Assembly: GCF_003026355.1 (NCBI RefSeq)
Contig: NZ_PYON01000014.1
Location: forward strand, 1 to 64,000
Reading direction: 5' to 3'
Length of the DNA: 64,000 bases
From: Photobacterium kishitanii
GTDB taxonomy: Bacteria; Pseudomonadota; Gammaproteobacteria; Enterobacterales; Vibrionaceae
Positions 40,259-48,352 of the stretch are shown one piece after another (within the stretch, counting starts at the first letter, position 1; each line of letters begins with the position of its first letter). Under the pieces are notes generated by a model. That model did not search any database and was not told the origin of the DNA. It was given only the letters and a program-made list of their open reading frames with translations. The translations under genes were made by a program, and so were the position numbers.

Positions 40259-40534
40259 ATGAAGTCTGACAGTGATAAACTTATCGCTAAACATGCACAA
40301 TTAATTCACAGCGAAGGCTTAACTGTGTGTTCTCATACTCAGCGAGATGATGGCGAGTGGATACAGCATTCATTGATGATCGACGGCTATAATGTGCCTT
40401 TTAAATTTAAAAGGAAATCAAAATATAAAAGCCTTACTGGTGCAAAAGTGAATATGACTTATTATGCTGATATGATTACTGTCGCTGGTTTAGAATTTGA
40501 AATGATGAAAGTAGTCCGCATTAAACGTTATTAA
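40259..40534 (+). CDS. Small basic protein, function unknown
   Basis: The 91-residue soluble protein has a strand-rich second half (LMIDGYNVPFKFKRKSKYKS, FEMMKVVRIKRY) with many Lys and Arg. There is no signal peptide or membrane segment. GGGGGA lies 6-8 bases before the ATG, which supports real translation. The next gene begins 18 bp later on the same strand, so they may be co-transcribed. I do not recognise the family. Confidence 0.6.
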   Translation: MKSDSDKLIAKHAQLIHSEGLTVCSHTQRDDGEWIQHSLMIDGYNVPFKFKRKSKYKSLTGAKVNMTYYADMITVAGLEFEMMKVVRIKRY

Positions 40535-40552
40535 TATTAACAAGGAAAAATA

Positions 40553-40939
40553 ATGAATTGGTACTTTGCTGTTCTTCGTAAATATGCGCAATTTCAAGGG
40601 CGTTCACGCAGAAAAGAATTTTGGTATTTCACTTTAATTAACGCACTTATCAGTATGGCCTGTGGTCTAGTGGATAGTACATTACAGTTACCAACGCTCG
40701 TTGAAGGTTATGGTGTATTAGCTGCGCTATATGCGGCTTTTGCTTTTATACCAACAGTTGCTGTGACAGTACGACGCTTGCATGATCAAGATCGTACGGG
40801 TTGGTGGGCACTGATAATGTTAATTCCTATTGTTGGCATGTTAGTACTGCTCTATTTTATGATTCAGGACAGTACATCAGGGGTAAACCGTTTTGGTGCG
40901 AATCCCAAAGAGCACGGTGATGCAACGTTTAATGTATAA
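40553..40939 (+). CDS. DUF805 inner-membrane protein
   Basis: The 128-residue protein is a typical DUF805 (YhaH/YhaI-like) membrane protein: MNWYFAVLRKYAQFQGRSRRKEFWYF, four helices, then the hallmark VAVTVRRLHDQDRTGWW and the C-terminal GVNRFGANP. Function is unknown for the family. AAGGA lies before the ATG. A terminator with a UUCG tetraloop follows. Confidence 0.9.
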   Translation: MNWYFAVLRKYAQFQGRSRRKEFWYFTLINALISMACGLVDSTLQLPTLVEGYGVLAALYAAFAFIPTVAVTVRRLHDQDRTGWWALIMLIPIVGMLVLLYFMIQDSTSGVNRFGANPKEHGDATFNV

Positions 40940-40971
40940 TTTTTAGTTAATTATTCTTGTTATCAATAATG

Positions 40972-40998
40972 CCCAGTCTTCGGATTGGGTTTTTTTTA
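40972..40998 (+). terminator. Terminator of the DUF805 gene (UUCG tetraloop)
   Basis: CCCAGTC-TTCG-GATTGGG is followed by eight T. The C(UUCG)G loop is unusually stable in RNA. Confidence 0.9.
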
Positions 40999-41119
40999 TT
41001 AATTTTATATTGAATAGTGATAAAGATCGCATTTTACTTATTGAGCCTTGATTGTTGTCTGTAATTTGATAGAAAAGGTAAATAAAGCAAAAAGCAGTAA
41101 AGGTAAAGTGAGGATCATT

Positions 41120-41362
41120 ATGTCGATTGCTGATAAATTATTGGATATAAATATAGCAGCTCAAGTAAAACGAGATGGTGCTGTTAATGTATTAGAGTCT
41201 ATTTATGAGCAAGCAGGTTATGCACATTTCAAGCGCGTGAAATGGGGGCGTCAGTATTATGATGGTATACAGTTTGCTGATGGCAGCGTTATTGCCGTGA
41301 AGCCGACAGCATTTAATTGCTTGACGTTAGTTAAGCTTGATTTCAGCAATCAAATTTGTTGA
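41120..41362 (+). CDS. Small protein, function unknown
   Basis: The 80-residue product begins MSIADKLLDINIAAQVKRDG and continues with VLESIYEQAGYAHFKRVKWG and QYYDGIQFADGSVIAVKPT. It looks like a small helix-plus-sheet domain without export signals. The ATG at 41120 has GAGGA 5-8 bases upstream; the frame upstream of it is Lys-rich and rejected. No family is recognised. Confidence 0.55.
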   Translation: MSIADKLLDINIAAQVKRDGAVNVLESIYEQAGYAHFKRVKWGRQYYDGIQFADGSVIAVKPTAFNCLTLVKLDFSNQIC

Positions 41363-41404
41363 ATAGAAATAGAATCATTCATTCCATTCCTGATAAATGT
41401 GTTT

Positions 41405-41748
41405 TAGTATGATGCTATTAGCTGAGTGAACTGTTTTGACCGAAGCAGTAATCATGTTATGACCGAATAGAGCTAATAGACTGGGATTCATCGTTTTGGA
41501 GTACGATAATGACGCATTACCCTCGAAATAAACAATACCAACCCCCCTCATCGTTGGTACTAGATACTTTTTTTGCTAATGCTGTATGCATAGCAATGAC
41601 CTTTTCCTCTGCCTCTTATTTTAGCTTCCGATTTAGTAACGGTTCTTTGTAACCGTACTGTTATTGACGACAAATCACATGTTATTACTAATATATCTAT
41701 AAATAGATATATGGATTGCTATTATTTAACAATAAGAACAAGGGAAAT
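41405..41748 (+). promoter_or_regulatory. Structured leader region of the TyrP-like permease gene
   Basis: This gap contains an inverted repeat CTATTAGCT (41415-41423) / AGCTAATAG (41471-41479) and a repeated TGACCGAA (41437 and 41460). A short ORF with a good ribosome site follows (41509-41652). A hairpin ACGGTT/AACCGT spans the stop of that ORF (41639-41656). A TTGACG (41664) and a perfect 9-bp palindrome ATATATCTA/TAGATATAT (41691-41712) lie just before the permease. The layout suggests leader-mediated control, but no mechanism is proven. Confidence 0.45.
41509..41652 (+). CDS. Possible 47-residue leader peptide
   Basis: The ATG at 41509 has GGAG with a 7-base spacer. The peptide starts MTHYPRNKQYQPP and ends with SSASYFSFRFSNGSL. 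It contains seven Phe and three Tyr, with a cluster just before the stop, and the stop codon is inside a hairpin. It ends 96 bp before a TyrP-like aromatic amino-acid permease. A regulatory leader sensing charged tRNA-Phe/Tyr or a stalling peptide is plausible; it could also be a chance ORF. Confidence 0.4.
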   Translation: MTHYPRNKQYQPPSSLVLDTFFANAVCIAMTFSSASYFSFRFSNGSL

Positions 41749-42909
41749 ATGAATACTAAATTATTAGGAAGTTCGCTAATTATTGCGGGCACAGCATTGG
41801 GTGCTGGCATGCTTGCCATCCCGATGGTATTAGCACAGTTCGGTTTACTATCTGGCTCATTATTAATGCTGCTTATTTGGAGTGGTACGACATATGCCGC
41901 TTTATTGTTATTAGAAGCAAGTATCAAAGTTGGCGGTGGTCTTGGTATGAATACCATCGCACGAAAAACATTAGGCAAAGGTGGTCAATTAGTAACAAAT
42001 GGATTGCTTTATGCTTTATTAGTTTGTTTATTAATGGCTTACATCATCGGTGCTGGCGATTTACTACAGAAATTGGTAACAGGGTTTGGGTTTGAGTTAT
42101 CAATGCTACACAGTCAGATCATCTTTACAGTGTTAGCTGGTTGTATTGTTGCTGCTGGAACAGGCGTCGTTGATAAGCTCAATCGTGTGTTATTTTTAAT
42201 CATGATTGCAGTGCTAATTATTACGTTATTTGCCTTAATACCGGGTATGAGTTTTAATCATTTCTTTGAAGCAAGCAATAATAGCCAAGTTGATTTAATT
42301 AAAACTAGTGCAGTATTGTTCACCAGTTTCGGTTTCTTTCCCGTCATTCCTTCATTAGTGTCGTACAATGATAAAGCAAGCCATAAGCAATTAAGAAATA
42401 TGGTGTTATTAGGCTCATTGATTCCATTGGGTTGTTACTTATTATGGCTATATGCTGTTGTTGGTAGTCTATCAGCAGAGCAATTAATTAAATTTGATAA
42501 TGTTTCTGTACTGATAGATGCATTGAGTACACGTTTTGCTGGCATACATATTATTCTTTCTATTTTTACCGGCTTAGCGTTATTAACGTCGTTCTTAGGC
42601 GTGGCTATGTCGCTGTTTGATCAAAATATTGATTTATTTAGAAAAAATCGCGCAGTGACTTATGTACTAACATTTATTCTACCTTTGTTAGGGGCTATCT
42701 TTGCCGCCAACCAATTCCTATCTGTTTTGAGCTATGCAGGATTGATATTAGTATTTATCGCAGTGTTTATACCGATGTGGATGATCCATAATATAAGAAA
42801 ATCTGCTCCAGCAACGACAAGTTCTGATTATCAAGTGGCAGGTGGATCTGTCGCAATGCTGTTGAGCTTAGCTTTTGGCTGTTTCTTAATAGGTGCGCAG
42901 CTGATTTAG
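41749..42909 (+). CDS. Aromatic amino-acid permease, TyrP-like (HAAAP family)
   Basis: This inner-membrane proton symporter belongs to the hydroxy/aromatic amino-acid permease family (TyrP, Mtr, TnaB). The 386-residue product has 11 helices and family blocks LGSSLIIAGTALGAGMLAIPMV, FTSFGFFPVIPSLVSYND and LALLTSFLGVAMSLFD. The overall match is best to TyrP, so tyrosine is the likeliest substrate; tryptophan or phenylalanine cannot be excluded. AAGGGA precedes the ATG at 41749. It is followed by its own terminator. Confidence 0.87.
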   Translation: MNTKLLGSSLIIAGTALGAGMLAIPMVLAQFGLLSGSLLMLLIWSGTTYAALLLLEASIKVGGGLGMNTIARKTLGKGGQLVTNGLLYALLVCLLMAYIIGAGDLLQKLVTGFGFELSMLHSQIIFTVLAGCIVAAGTGVVDKLNRVLFLIMIAVLIITLFALIPGMSFNHFFEASNNSQVDLIKTSAVLFTSFGFFPVIPSLVSYNDKASHKQLRNMVLLGSLIPLGCYLLWLYAVVGSLSAEQLIKFDNVSVLIDALSTRFAGIHIILSIFTGLALLTSFLGVAMSLFDQNIDLFRKNRAVTYVLTFILPLLGAIFAANQFLSVLSYAGLILVFIAVFIPMWMIHNIRKSAPATTSSDYQVAGGSVAMLLSLAFGCFLIGAQLI

Positions 42910-42930
42910 TATGATAAACGTGTAAATAGG

Positions 42931-42959
42931 ACGCTCATCTTTGATGGGCGTTTTTTTTA
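42931..42959 (+). terminator. Terminator of the permease gene
   Basis: ACGCTCATC-TTT-GATGGGCGT forms a 9-bp stem (one G-U pair) followed by eight T. Confidence 0.9.
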
Positions 42960-43317
42960 TCTTTTAACTAACTAGAGTAGAAATAAAAAGAGAGTAGGGT
43001 AACAGATTGACCGATCTGGAATACCCTGTTAAAGCACTTTATAGGACCAATATAAAGTTTAATCATTAGGATCTATAATCTACTTTGGAGTACGAAGTTA
43101 TATTGTAAGTAAACGATAGAATTAACTGGTACGATAATACAAACTTTCAGCAGTGAGGGCTATCCTCTCATTGTTTTTAGCGATAGTGATTTCTCGCCAA
43201 AAGTGTAAACTTTAAATTACACATCATTTTTGCTATCTAATGTTGCTGTTTTTTTATTAGGTGAGTGATTATTGTTGTTTTATTTTCTAGTAATAATAAT
43301 GGTTGCAGGTATTGTAG
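42960..43317. other. Structured intergenic region
   Basis: The region holds a two-part hairpin (42996-43027: AGGGTA/TACCCT enclosing CAGAT/ATCTG), a 12-mer TTTGGAGTACGA (43084) identical to the one around the leader ribosome site at 41495, and a TATAAT (43074). It also has a CAGTGAG.../CTCATTG hairpin followed by TTTTT (43151-43178) and a TyrR-box-like dyad (43204-43221). A small RNA ending near 43180 is possible. No ORF is supported. Confidence 0.35.
43204..43221. promoter_or_regulatory. TyrR-box-like dyad
   Basis: TGTAAA-N6-ATTACA matches the TyrR consensus TGTAAA-N6-TTTACA except at one base and lies inside the wider dyad GTGTAA...TTACAC. It is 97 bp before the Ap4A phosphorylase-like gene and 295 bp after the TyrP-like gene. 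It could also be a weak RNA hairpin. Confidence 0.35.
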
Positions 43318-44112
43318 ATGTTATGGGATAAAGCTTTAACAGTTGCTAAAAATGCAAGTGAGGCGCAAGCATTGTTGCCAATAGCGACCATGAGCTCAGT
43401 CGTTTCTGAGCAGGGAATTGATTTTTTTATTAAGATCATGAATGATAATCTTAATAAAAAAATGCAACAAGGACATGTACAGCAGAATCCTTTCTTGCCT
43501 TATGATGAGCAAATGTTTGTGGATACTGTAGGTCATGATCATGTGTGTTTATTAAATAAGTATCCTGTCGGTGAGCCTCATTTACTTATTTGTAGTAAAG
43601 CGTTTGTGAGCCAATCATCTCTACTTGATTTACAAGATTTTTCAGCTTGGATCCAAGGCGTTACTTACCCTGATGTATTAGGTTTTTTTAATTCAGCATC
43701 AGAAGCTGGAGCAAGTCAGCGCCACCGACATATGCAGTTAATGAAAACGACGGTGCCGTTAGAGAGTATGATTTTGTCTGGTAAGTTACCATTCAGACAT
43801 AAGCTATTTACGTTTGATCGTATTAATAGTGAGAAAGCCTATTTTTGCTATTTAGCGGCAATGCACGATTTAGGTCTAACCCCTCAAAATGTCACACTAA
43901 ATATCAATGAGCCCATAGAATGCTTACCTTATAATATTCTATTAACTCAAAATTGGATGCTAGTGATCCCTCGGCTAACTAACCATGTTGGTGATATTTT
44001 TGCTAATGCTTTGAATTATTCAGGTTGCTTTTTAGTAAAAGATCAACAACAACATGATTGGCTAGTTGATTATGGTTGTTTACGGTTACTCACTGAATGC
44101 GTAGTGCCATAA
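43318..44112 (+). CDS. ATP adenylyltransferase / Ap4A phosphorylase-like protein
   Basis: This cytosolic HIT-superfamily enzyme is predicted to phosphorolyse diadenosine tetraphosphate to ADP and ATP. The 264-residue protein has the block VCLLNKYPVGEPHLLICSKAF and the histidine triad-like GASQRHRHMQL (H-x-H-x-Q) typical of Apa1/Apa2, followed by a C-terminal domain (PYNILLTQNWMLVIPR). These enzymes are less common in bacteria than in fungi. The ATG at 43318 has a weak AGGT upstream. The gene is monocistronic. Confidence 0.82.
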   Translation: MLWDKALTVAKNASEAQALLPIATMSSVVSEQGIDFFIKIMNDNLNKKMQQGHVQQNPFLPYDEQMFVDTVGHDHVCLLNKYPVGEPHLLICSKAFVSQSSLLDLQDFSAWIQGVTYPDVLGFFNSASEAGASQRHRHMQLMKTTVPLESMILSGKLPFRHKLFTFDRINSEKAYFCYLAAMHDLGLTPQNVTLNINEPIECLPYNILLTQNWMLVIPRLTNHVGDIFANALNYSGCFLVKDQQQHDWLVDYGCLRLLTECVVP

Positions 44113-44127
44113 ACATAACAATTAATG

Positions 44128-44149
44128 GGAGTATTATTACTCCTTTTTT
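44128..44149 (+). terminator. Terminator of the Ap4A phosphorylase-like gene
   Basis: GGAGTA-TTAT-TACTCC followed by six T. It overlaps the last codons of the convergent NlpC/P60 gene. Confidence 0.75.
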
Positions 44150-44718
44150 GATGGATTAGGCATCCGTATAACCGTTAAATAACGCTTTGGGTAACCACTT
44201 TGATAATAATTCGTTTCTGTGACACCAAAGTGTTTTTTAGATGATGAACTATGAATAAATTTCACTAACCCCGGTTTTATTTCGGTAATAATACCGGCAT
44301 GGCCAGGTCTTCTTATTTTTAAATTTGTGCCTGTAAAAACAATGAGATCACCAACTTTAGCCTCTTTTAATGCTATTGAATGACTAAATAGTTGTGCGTA
44401 CTGTGCTGTTGTTCTTGGAATGGCAATATTAAAATGGTTATAGACATATTTAATAAATCCTGAACAATCAAATCCTTTCGGTGTAATTCCTCCCCAAACG
44501 TAGCGTGTACCAATATACTTTCTAGCAAAATCAACCATTTTCTTTTGTTCTATATTTTCTTTAGATTGATTTATACCTGGGTGTTGTTGGGAATAGTTCA
44601 TCGGTTTGTTGATCATTTCTTTAGTGACTTGTGGTGCTGCATTAACATGTGTTTCACAAGCGACTAATAGAAAAAAGGATAACGGAAAAATGCGTTTAAG
44701 GTGTGTTTTTATAGTCAT
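44137..44718 (-). CDS. NlpC/P60-family lipoprotein (peptidoglycan endopeptidase)
   Basis: The 193-residue protein has a lipoprotein signal (lipobox LVAC, Cys21) and an NlpC/P60 domain from about residue 58. The catalytic triad is visible: Cys85 (GFDCSGF), His140 (RPGHAGI) and His156 (KFIHSSS). It resembles Spr/MepS-type D,L-endopeptidases that cut peptide cross-links during wall growth. Membrane anchoring in the outer membrane is expected because Glu22, not Asp, follows the lipid Cys. The 274-bp AT-rich gap upstream holds its promoter region. Confidence 0.9.
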   Translation of the reverse strand: MTIKTHLKRIFPLSFFLLVACETHVNAAPQVTKEMINKPMNYSQQHPGINQSKENIEQKKMVDFARKYIGTRYVWGGITPKGFDCSGFIKYVYNHFNIAIPRTTAQYAQLFSHSIALKEAKVGDLIVFTGTNLKIRRPGHAGIITEIKPGLVKFIHSSSSKKHFGVTETNYYQSGYPKRYLTVIRMPNPSKKE

Positions 44719-44992
44719 GGTCTTTATGTTTCAGTTTTGCTAAGCTTTATGGGTAATTAATTTTATAATAACTGTTTATTTTTAGCTTACAATGGATATT
44801 GAATAATATTATTATTGATTCATATCAACTAGTGTCACCTTTTTGAGGTATACTATTTTAAATCATATTTAAACGATAGTTTTTTTGAAGAAAATATTAG
44901 GTTGACAATTGTTATTCAATCTATGTTTGTCATATAGACAATGTTACAACAAAAAATTATTAATATAAAAATATTTAGGTTTAATTAATACT

Positions 44993-46189
44993 ATGTCTGA
45001 CAAACTATTAAAGACTATTAATCGAGTTATTCTCTTAAGTATATTACTATTTTCAAAAACTATATTCGCGACACAAACACTAACAATTTGGTCATCTCAT
45101 CAAAATCGTGACTTTATGACGATAATGGCCAATAAATTTAAAAAAAAACATGATGTTAATATATCTGTTATTCAGCTTGACCCCTCAGAGATAAAAGCTG
45201 AAATATTATTAAGTGCTGAAGATGGAGGGTTGCCTGATATTATTATTATTCCCTCTGATTTTTTGGGTATGCACAACCTGATGAAATTATATCCTATTCC
45301 TCAACGGTGGTATCGCGAAAACCTTACTCCAGCAGTAAGGGATACGGTTAAACTACAAGGATCTTACTGGGGAATACCTCTTATTCAAGGTAATTTTCTA
45401 TTGTTATATTACAATAAAAAATACGTACAACACCCAGCGACCGATTTTAACGATATTATTTTAGCTAAAAATCAGTTTATTAAAAAAAATATTATGCCGA
45501 TGGGGTGGAACTACAATGATATGTATTATTTTATGCCATTTTTATCTGCATTTGATGGGCAACCTATCACGAATGGTAAAATTACACTTAATACACCAGC
45601 GATGATTCAAGCGTTAAAGTACTATCATTATTTAGCTGATCAAGGAATTGTTAATCCAGAGTGCGACTATCGTTGTTCCCAATTGGATTTTGTGAATGGT
45701 AAAAGTGCTTATTCTATCAATGGCGATTGGGCGTATCATGATTTGAAAAATATGCTGGGTAGTGACTTAGGTGTGGCTTTATTACCGAAAGTTGATGGTA
45801 AAGTCATGCACCCGATGTCAAGTACATTTGTACTGGCTCTTCCTAATTACACGCAACATGCGAAAATAATGCAGCATTTAATTAAAGAGTTTTCTGAATT
45901 TGTTCAACAACAAGATAATCAGCGGTTAGTGTATGAGAAAACACAGTTACTACCTATTTCCAGAGCATATTTTCAAGAACTTAGCAAAAAAGCTAAGGGA
46001 GATAGTTTGGTTATGTTTCAACAAATGGCGTTAACAGAACCGATGCCATCAGTATTGAATATGTCAATTGCTTGGCAAGCCCTTGCGATTGGATTTCAAC
46101 GTTATCAAGCTGGAGCCACAGCTGAATATTCAGCGACACATATGCAGAATATGGCGATTGAACAGCTTGAAAAGTTGGATAAGAAATGA
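44993..46189 (+). CDS. Periplasmic solute-binding protein (family 1, MalE-like)
   Basis: The 398-residue precursor has a signal peptide (cleavage after IFA, about residue 26) and a sugar-type binding-protein fold. Visible blocks are LTIWSSHQNRDFMTIMANKF, LPDIIIIPSDF, WGIPLIQGNFLLLYYNKKY, FVNGKSAYSINGDWAYHD and a C-terminal IAWQALAIGFQ. It lacks a lipobox, so it should be soluble in the periplasm. No ABC permease or ATPase gene is adjacent. Instead its stop codon overlaps the start of a membrane GGDEF protein (ATGA). That suggests a sensor subunit feeding signal to the cyclase rather than a transport component. The ligand is unknown; the fold suggests a sugar. Confidence 0.88.
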   Translation: MSDKLLKTINRVILLSILLFSKTIFATQTLTIWSSHQNRDFMTIMANKFKKKHDVNISVIQLDPSEIKAEILLSAEDGGLPDIIIIPSDFLGMHNLMKLYPIPQRWYRENLTPAVRDTVKLQGSYWGIPLIQGNFLLLYYNKKYVQHPATDFNDIILAKNQFIKKNIMPMGWNYNDMYYFMPFLSAFDGQPITNGKITLNTPAMIQALKYYHYLADQGIVNPECDYRCSQLDFVNGKSAYSINGDWAYHDLKNMLGSDLGVALLPKVDGKVMHPMSSTFVLALPNYTQHAKIMQHLIKEFSEFVQQQDNQRLVYEKTQLLPISRAYFQELSKKAKGDSLVMFQQMALTEPMPSVLNMSIAWQALAIGFQRYQAGATAEYSATHMQNMAIEQLEKLDKK

Positions 46190-48297
46190 TGAAGTTACGC
46201 TTAAAGTCCTCGTTAGCGTTACTAATGCTAACAATAGCTGTTTTACCTGCTACAATTGTTGGTGGATTGCTTTTAAAACAACAGTCAGATGTTGAAGCTA
46301 ATTATCGTATTGATATGCTTGCAAGACTATCTAATACCATTGAACAAGAATTTGATTATCGTTTTTCATTATTATCAACAAGCTTAGATGTATTATCACG
46401 AGATAGGTTATTTGTTCAAGCTATTGATAACTTTTTTCTTGCAGGTCATGTTAATGCTTCTTTAGGATCGTTAGTTAAGAATACACCTTTAGTTCAGGCT
46501 GCTTATTTAATTGATGATCAATGGTCTGAAATTGAAAGCTATAACGGTATTCATGGTTTATCATCTTTTACTAAATTAAAAGATGTACTTCTTCATCGAA
46601 TATCAAAAAATAAAGCGAAAGGTCGCCAATGGGTATTTTATTATAATAGCGAAAGCTTGATGCCATTAAAGTATAATCCAAGTCGTCGTGGTATTATTAT
46701 TGGTGTGCCTATTTTTCAGTCTATGACTAATGGGTTGAAGCGAGTACCGCTGGGATATTTAATTGTCGTTGTTCCAATAGAAAATATTATTAAGGTATTA
46801 CAGCCTTATTTGAAAAACGGGGAACGAGTTGTTTTTCAAAATAATAAAATGAATAATATTGTTATCTCTAATAGTAAAGTAGACCTTCATGTACCAACAA
46901 TAAATAAAGTTATAAAAATAAAACTGGATAATAAATATATTTCAAAGCCGATTGAGTACACTATGAAAGTGTATATGGATAAGTATTTAGGCGTGAATCC
47001 ATATATCAAATCCTTGAAATATATTACATTTTTTGGGGTTATGATTGTTTTATTGGCTTTTTTTAGTGCAGGGTTAACATATCGCTGGATAGCTCGGCCT
47101 CTCGGTGGATTAATGGAAACTGTACGGGCATATTCACGCGGAGAATACCAGCGTTCAGGACGAGAATTACGCTTTGCTGAGTTCTTTATGGTAGACAGGT
47201 TAATTCGTAATATGGCTAAAACGATTCAAGCACAAGTTGCTGATTTAGCCGTTACTAATAGTGAATTAAATACTGCATATTTAGAGAAAGAAAAAGCAAA
47301 TTTACAATTAGTTAATTTTAATGATGAGTTAGAGCGCAAGGTTGCCGAAAAGACACTAGCACTCAGTAATTCATTATTTAGAGAAGAACATCGACGCTCA
47401 ATGTTACAGTCATTGTTATCATTCAGTCATGATCTTCAAACTGGTGATATTATTGAGACTGTAATGACGCAAGTTGTTGCTTTATATCCTACTGCTGGAT
47501 GGGCAATGAAAACTTATGCTGATAATAAAAATCAATGGGCATGTGAGAATATTGATAAAGCACGCCTAGAAGAGAATGAAATACGACCAGAAGAACATTA
47601 TAGTGATTATTACTGCTTGCCGGATGGTGACGAATATTTACATTGTTTTAAAGTGAAAAATAGTCAAAACGAAATCGTGGGTATTATCGTGATGCAATAT
47701 GCGAAATTAAAGCGAGATGATTTTGAAGTTATTTCACTATTTATTCGACAGCTATCAGCTGAATTAGAAGGCCGATTATTAAATAGTGAATTGGCTCGTA
47801 TTGCTATAACAGATTCACTTACTGGAATTGCTAATAGAAAAGCGTTTGATCATGATTTAGAAGAGCATATTCAATTATTCAATCGTTATCCAAAACGTCA
47901 TTTTGGTTTATTTATGTTAGATGTTAATGGATTAAAACGAGCGAATGATAATTATGGGCATCATATGGGTGATGCTTTATTAATTAAAACCAGTCAGCTT
48001 CTGGTAGAAACATGCCGTATAACAGATAAAGTTTATCGTTTAGGAGGAGATGAATTTGCTATTATTCTTGAAGCAGGTGATCGAGATAGTTGTTCTGTTT
48101 TATGGCACCGATTAGAAAAAGTTCGAGAGAAAATCAATTACGCTTGTTTACCAAATGGAGAACACGTTGAGGTACATTTTGCTGTTGGTTATTCTAGTAC
48201 TGATCAAAACCCAGCAGATCAAGTTTGCTTAGTTGCAGATAAAGCGATGTATAAAGATAAACGCCGTTTCTATGAGAAAACAGGTCTTGAACGATAA
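46186..48297 (+). CDS. Membrane diguanylate cyclase with HAMP and GGDEF domains
   Basis: This enzyme is predicted to make cyclic di-GMP. The 703-residue protein has a first membrane helix (8-26), a periplasmic sensor region (27-280), a second helix (about 283-303) and a HAMP linker (304-357). A coiled coil (355-400), a GAF-like region (405-525) and a GGDEF domain (535-695) follow. The active motif GGDEF is intact at 620-624 and the inhibitory site RITD (611-614) sits exactly five residues before it, so product inhibition is expected. There is no EAL domain. It overlaps the solute-binding protein gene by 4 bp. ATG codons at 46186 and 46189 are both possible. Confidence 0.93.
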   Translation: MMKLRLKSSLALLMLTIAVLPATIVGGLLLKQQSDVEANYRIDMLARLSNTIEQEFDYRFSLLSTSLDVLSRDRLFVQAIDNFFLAGHVNASLGSLVKNTPLVQAAYLIDDQWSEIESYNGIHGLSSFTKLKDVLLHRISKNKAKGRQWVFYYNSESLMPLKYNPSRRGIIIGVPIFQSMTNGLKRVPLGYLIVVVPIENIIKVLQPYLKNGERVVFQNNKMNNIVISNSKVDLHVPTINKVIKIKLDNKYISKPIEYTMKVYMDKYLGVNPYIKSLKYITFFGVMIVLLAFFSAGLTYRWIARPLGGLMETVRAYSRGEYQRSGRELRFAEFFMVDRLIRNMAKTIQAQVADLAVTNSELNTAYLEKEKANLQLVNFNDELERKVAEKTLALSNSLFREEHRRSMLQSLLSFSHDLQTGDIIETVMTQVVALYPTAGWAMKTYADNKNQWACENIDKARLEENEIRPEEHYSDYYCLPDGDEYLHCFKVKNSQNEIVGIIVMQYAKLKRDDFEVISLFIRQLSAELEGRLLNSELARIAITDSLTGIANRKAFDHDLEEHIQLFNRYPKRHFGLFMLDVNGLKRANDNYGHHMGDALLIKTSQLLVETCRITDKVYRLGGDEFAIILEAGDRDSCSVLWHRLEKVREKINYACLPNGEHVEVHFAVGYSSTDQNPADQVCLVADKAMYKDKRRFYEKTGLER

Positions 48298-48304
48298 AAT
48301 AGAG

Positions 48305-48339
48305 CCACTGCAATGTGATAATAGATATTGCAGTGGTTT
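48305..48339 (+). terminator. Hairpin after the GGDEF gene
   Basis: A perfect 10-bp stem CCACTGCAAT / ATTGCAGTGG with only a short TTTA tail, 8 bp after the stop. It is a probable but weak terminator. Confidence 0.55.
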
Positions 48340-48352
48340 ACCTGTAGTGAGC

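Noticed and set aside
41552-41568. GGTACTAG-like half of a trp operator inside the possible leader ORF
   Set aside because: Only one half-site is present, with no dyad partner, and it lies inside the ORF.
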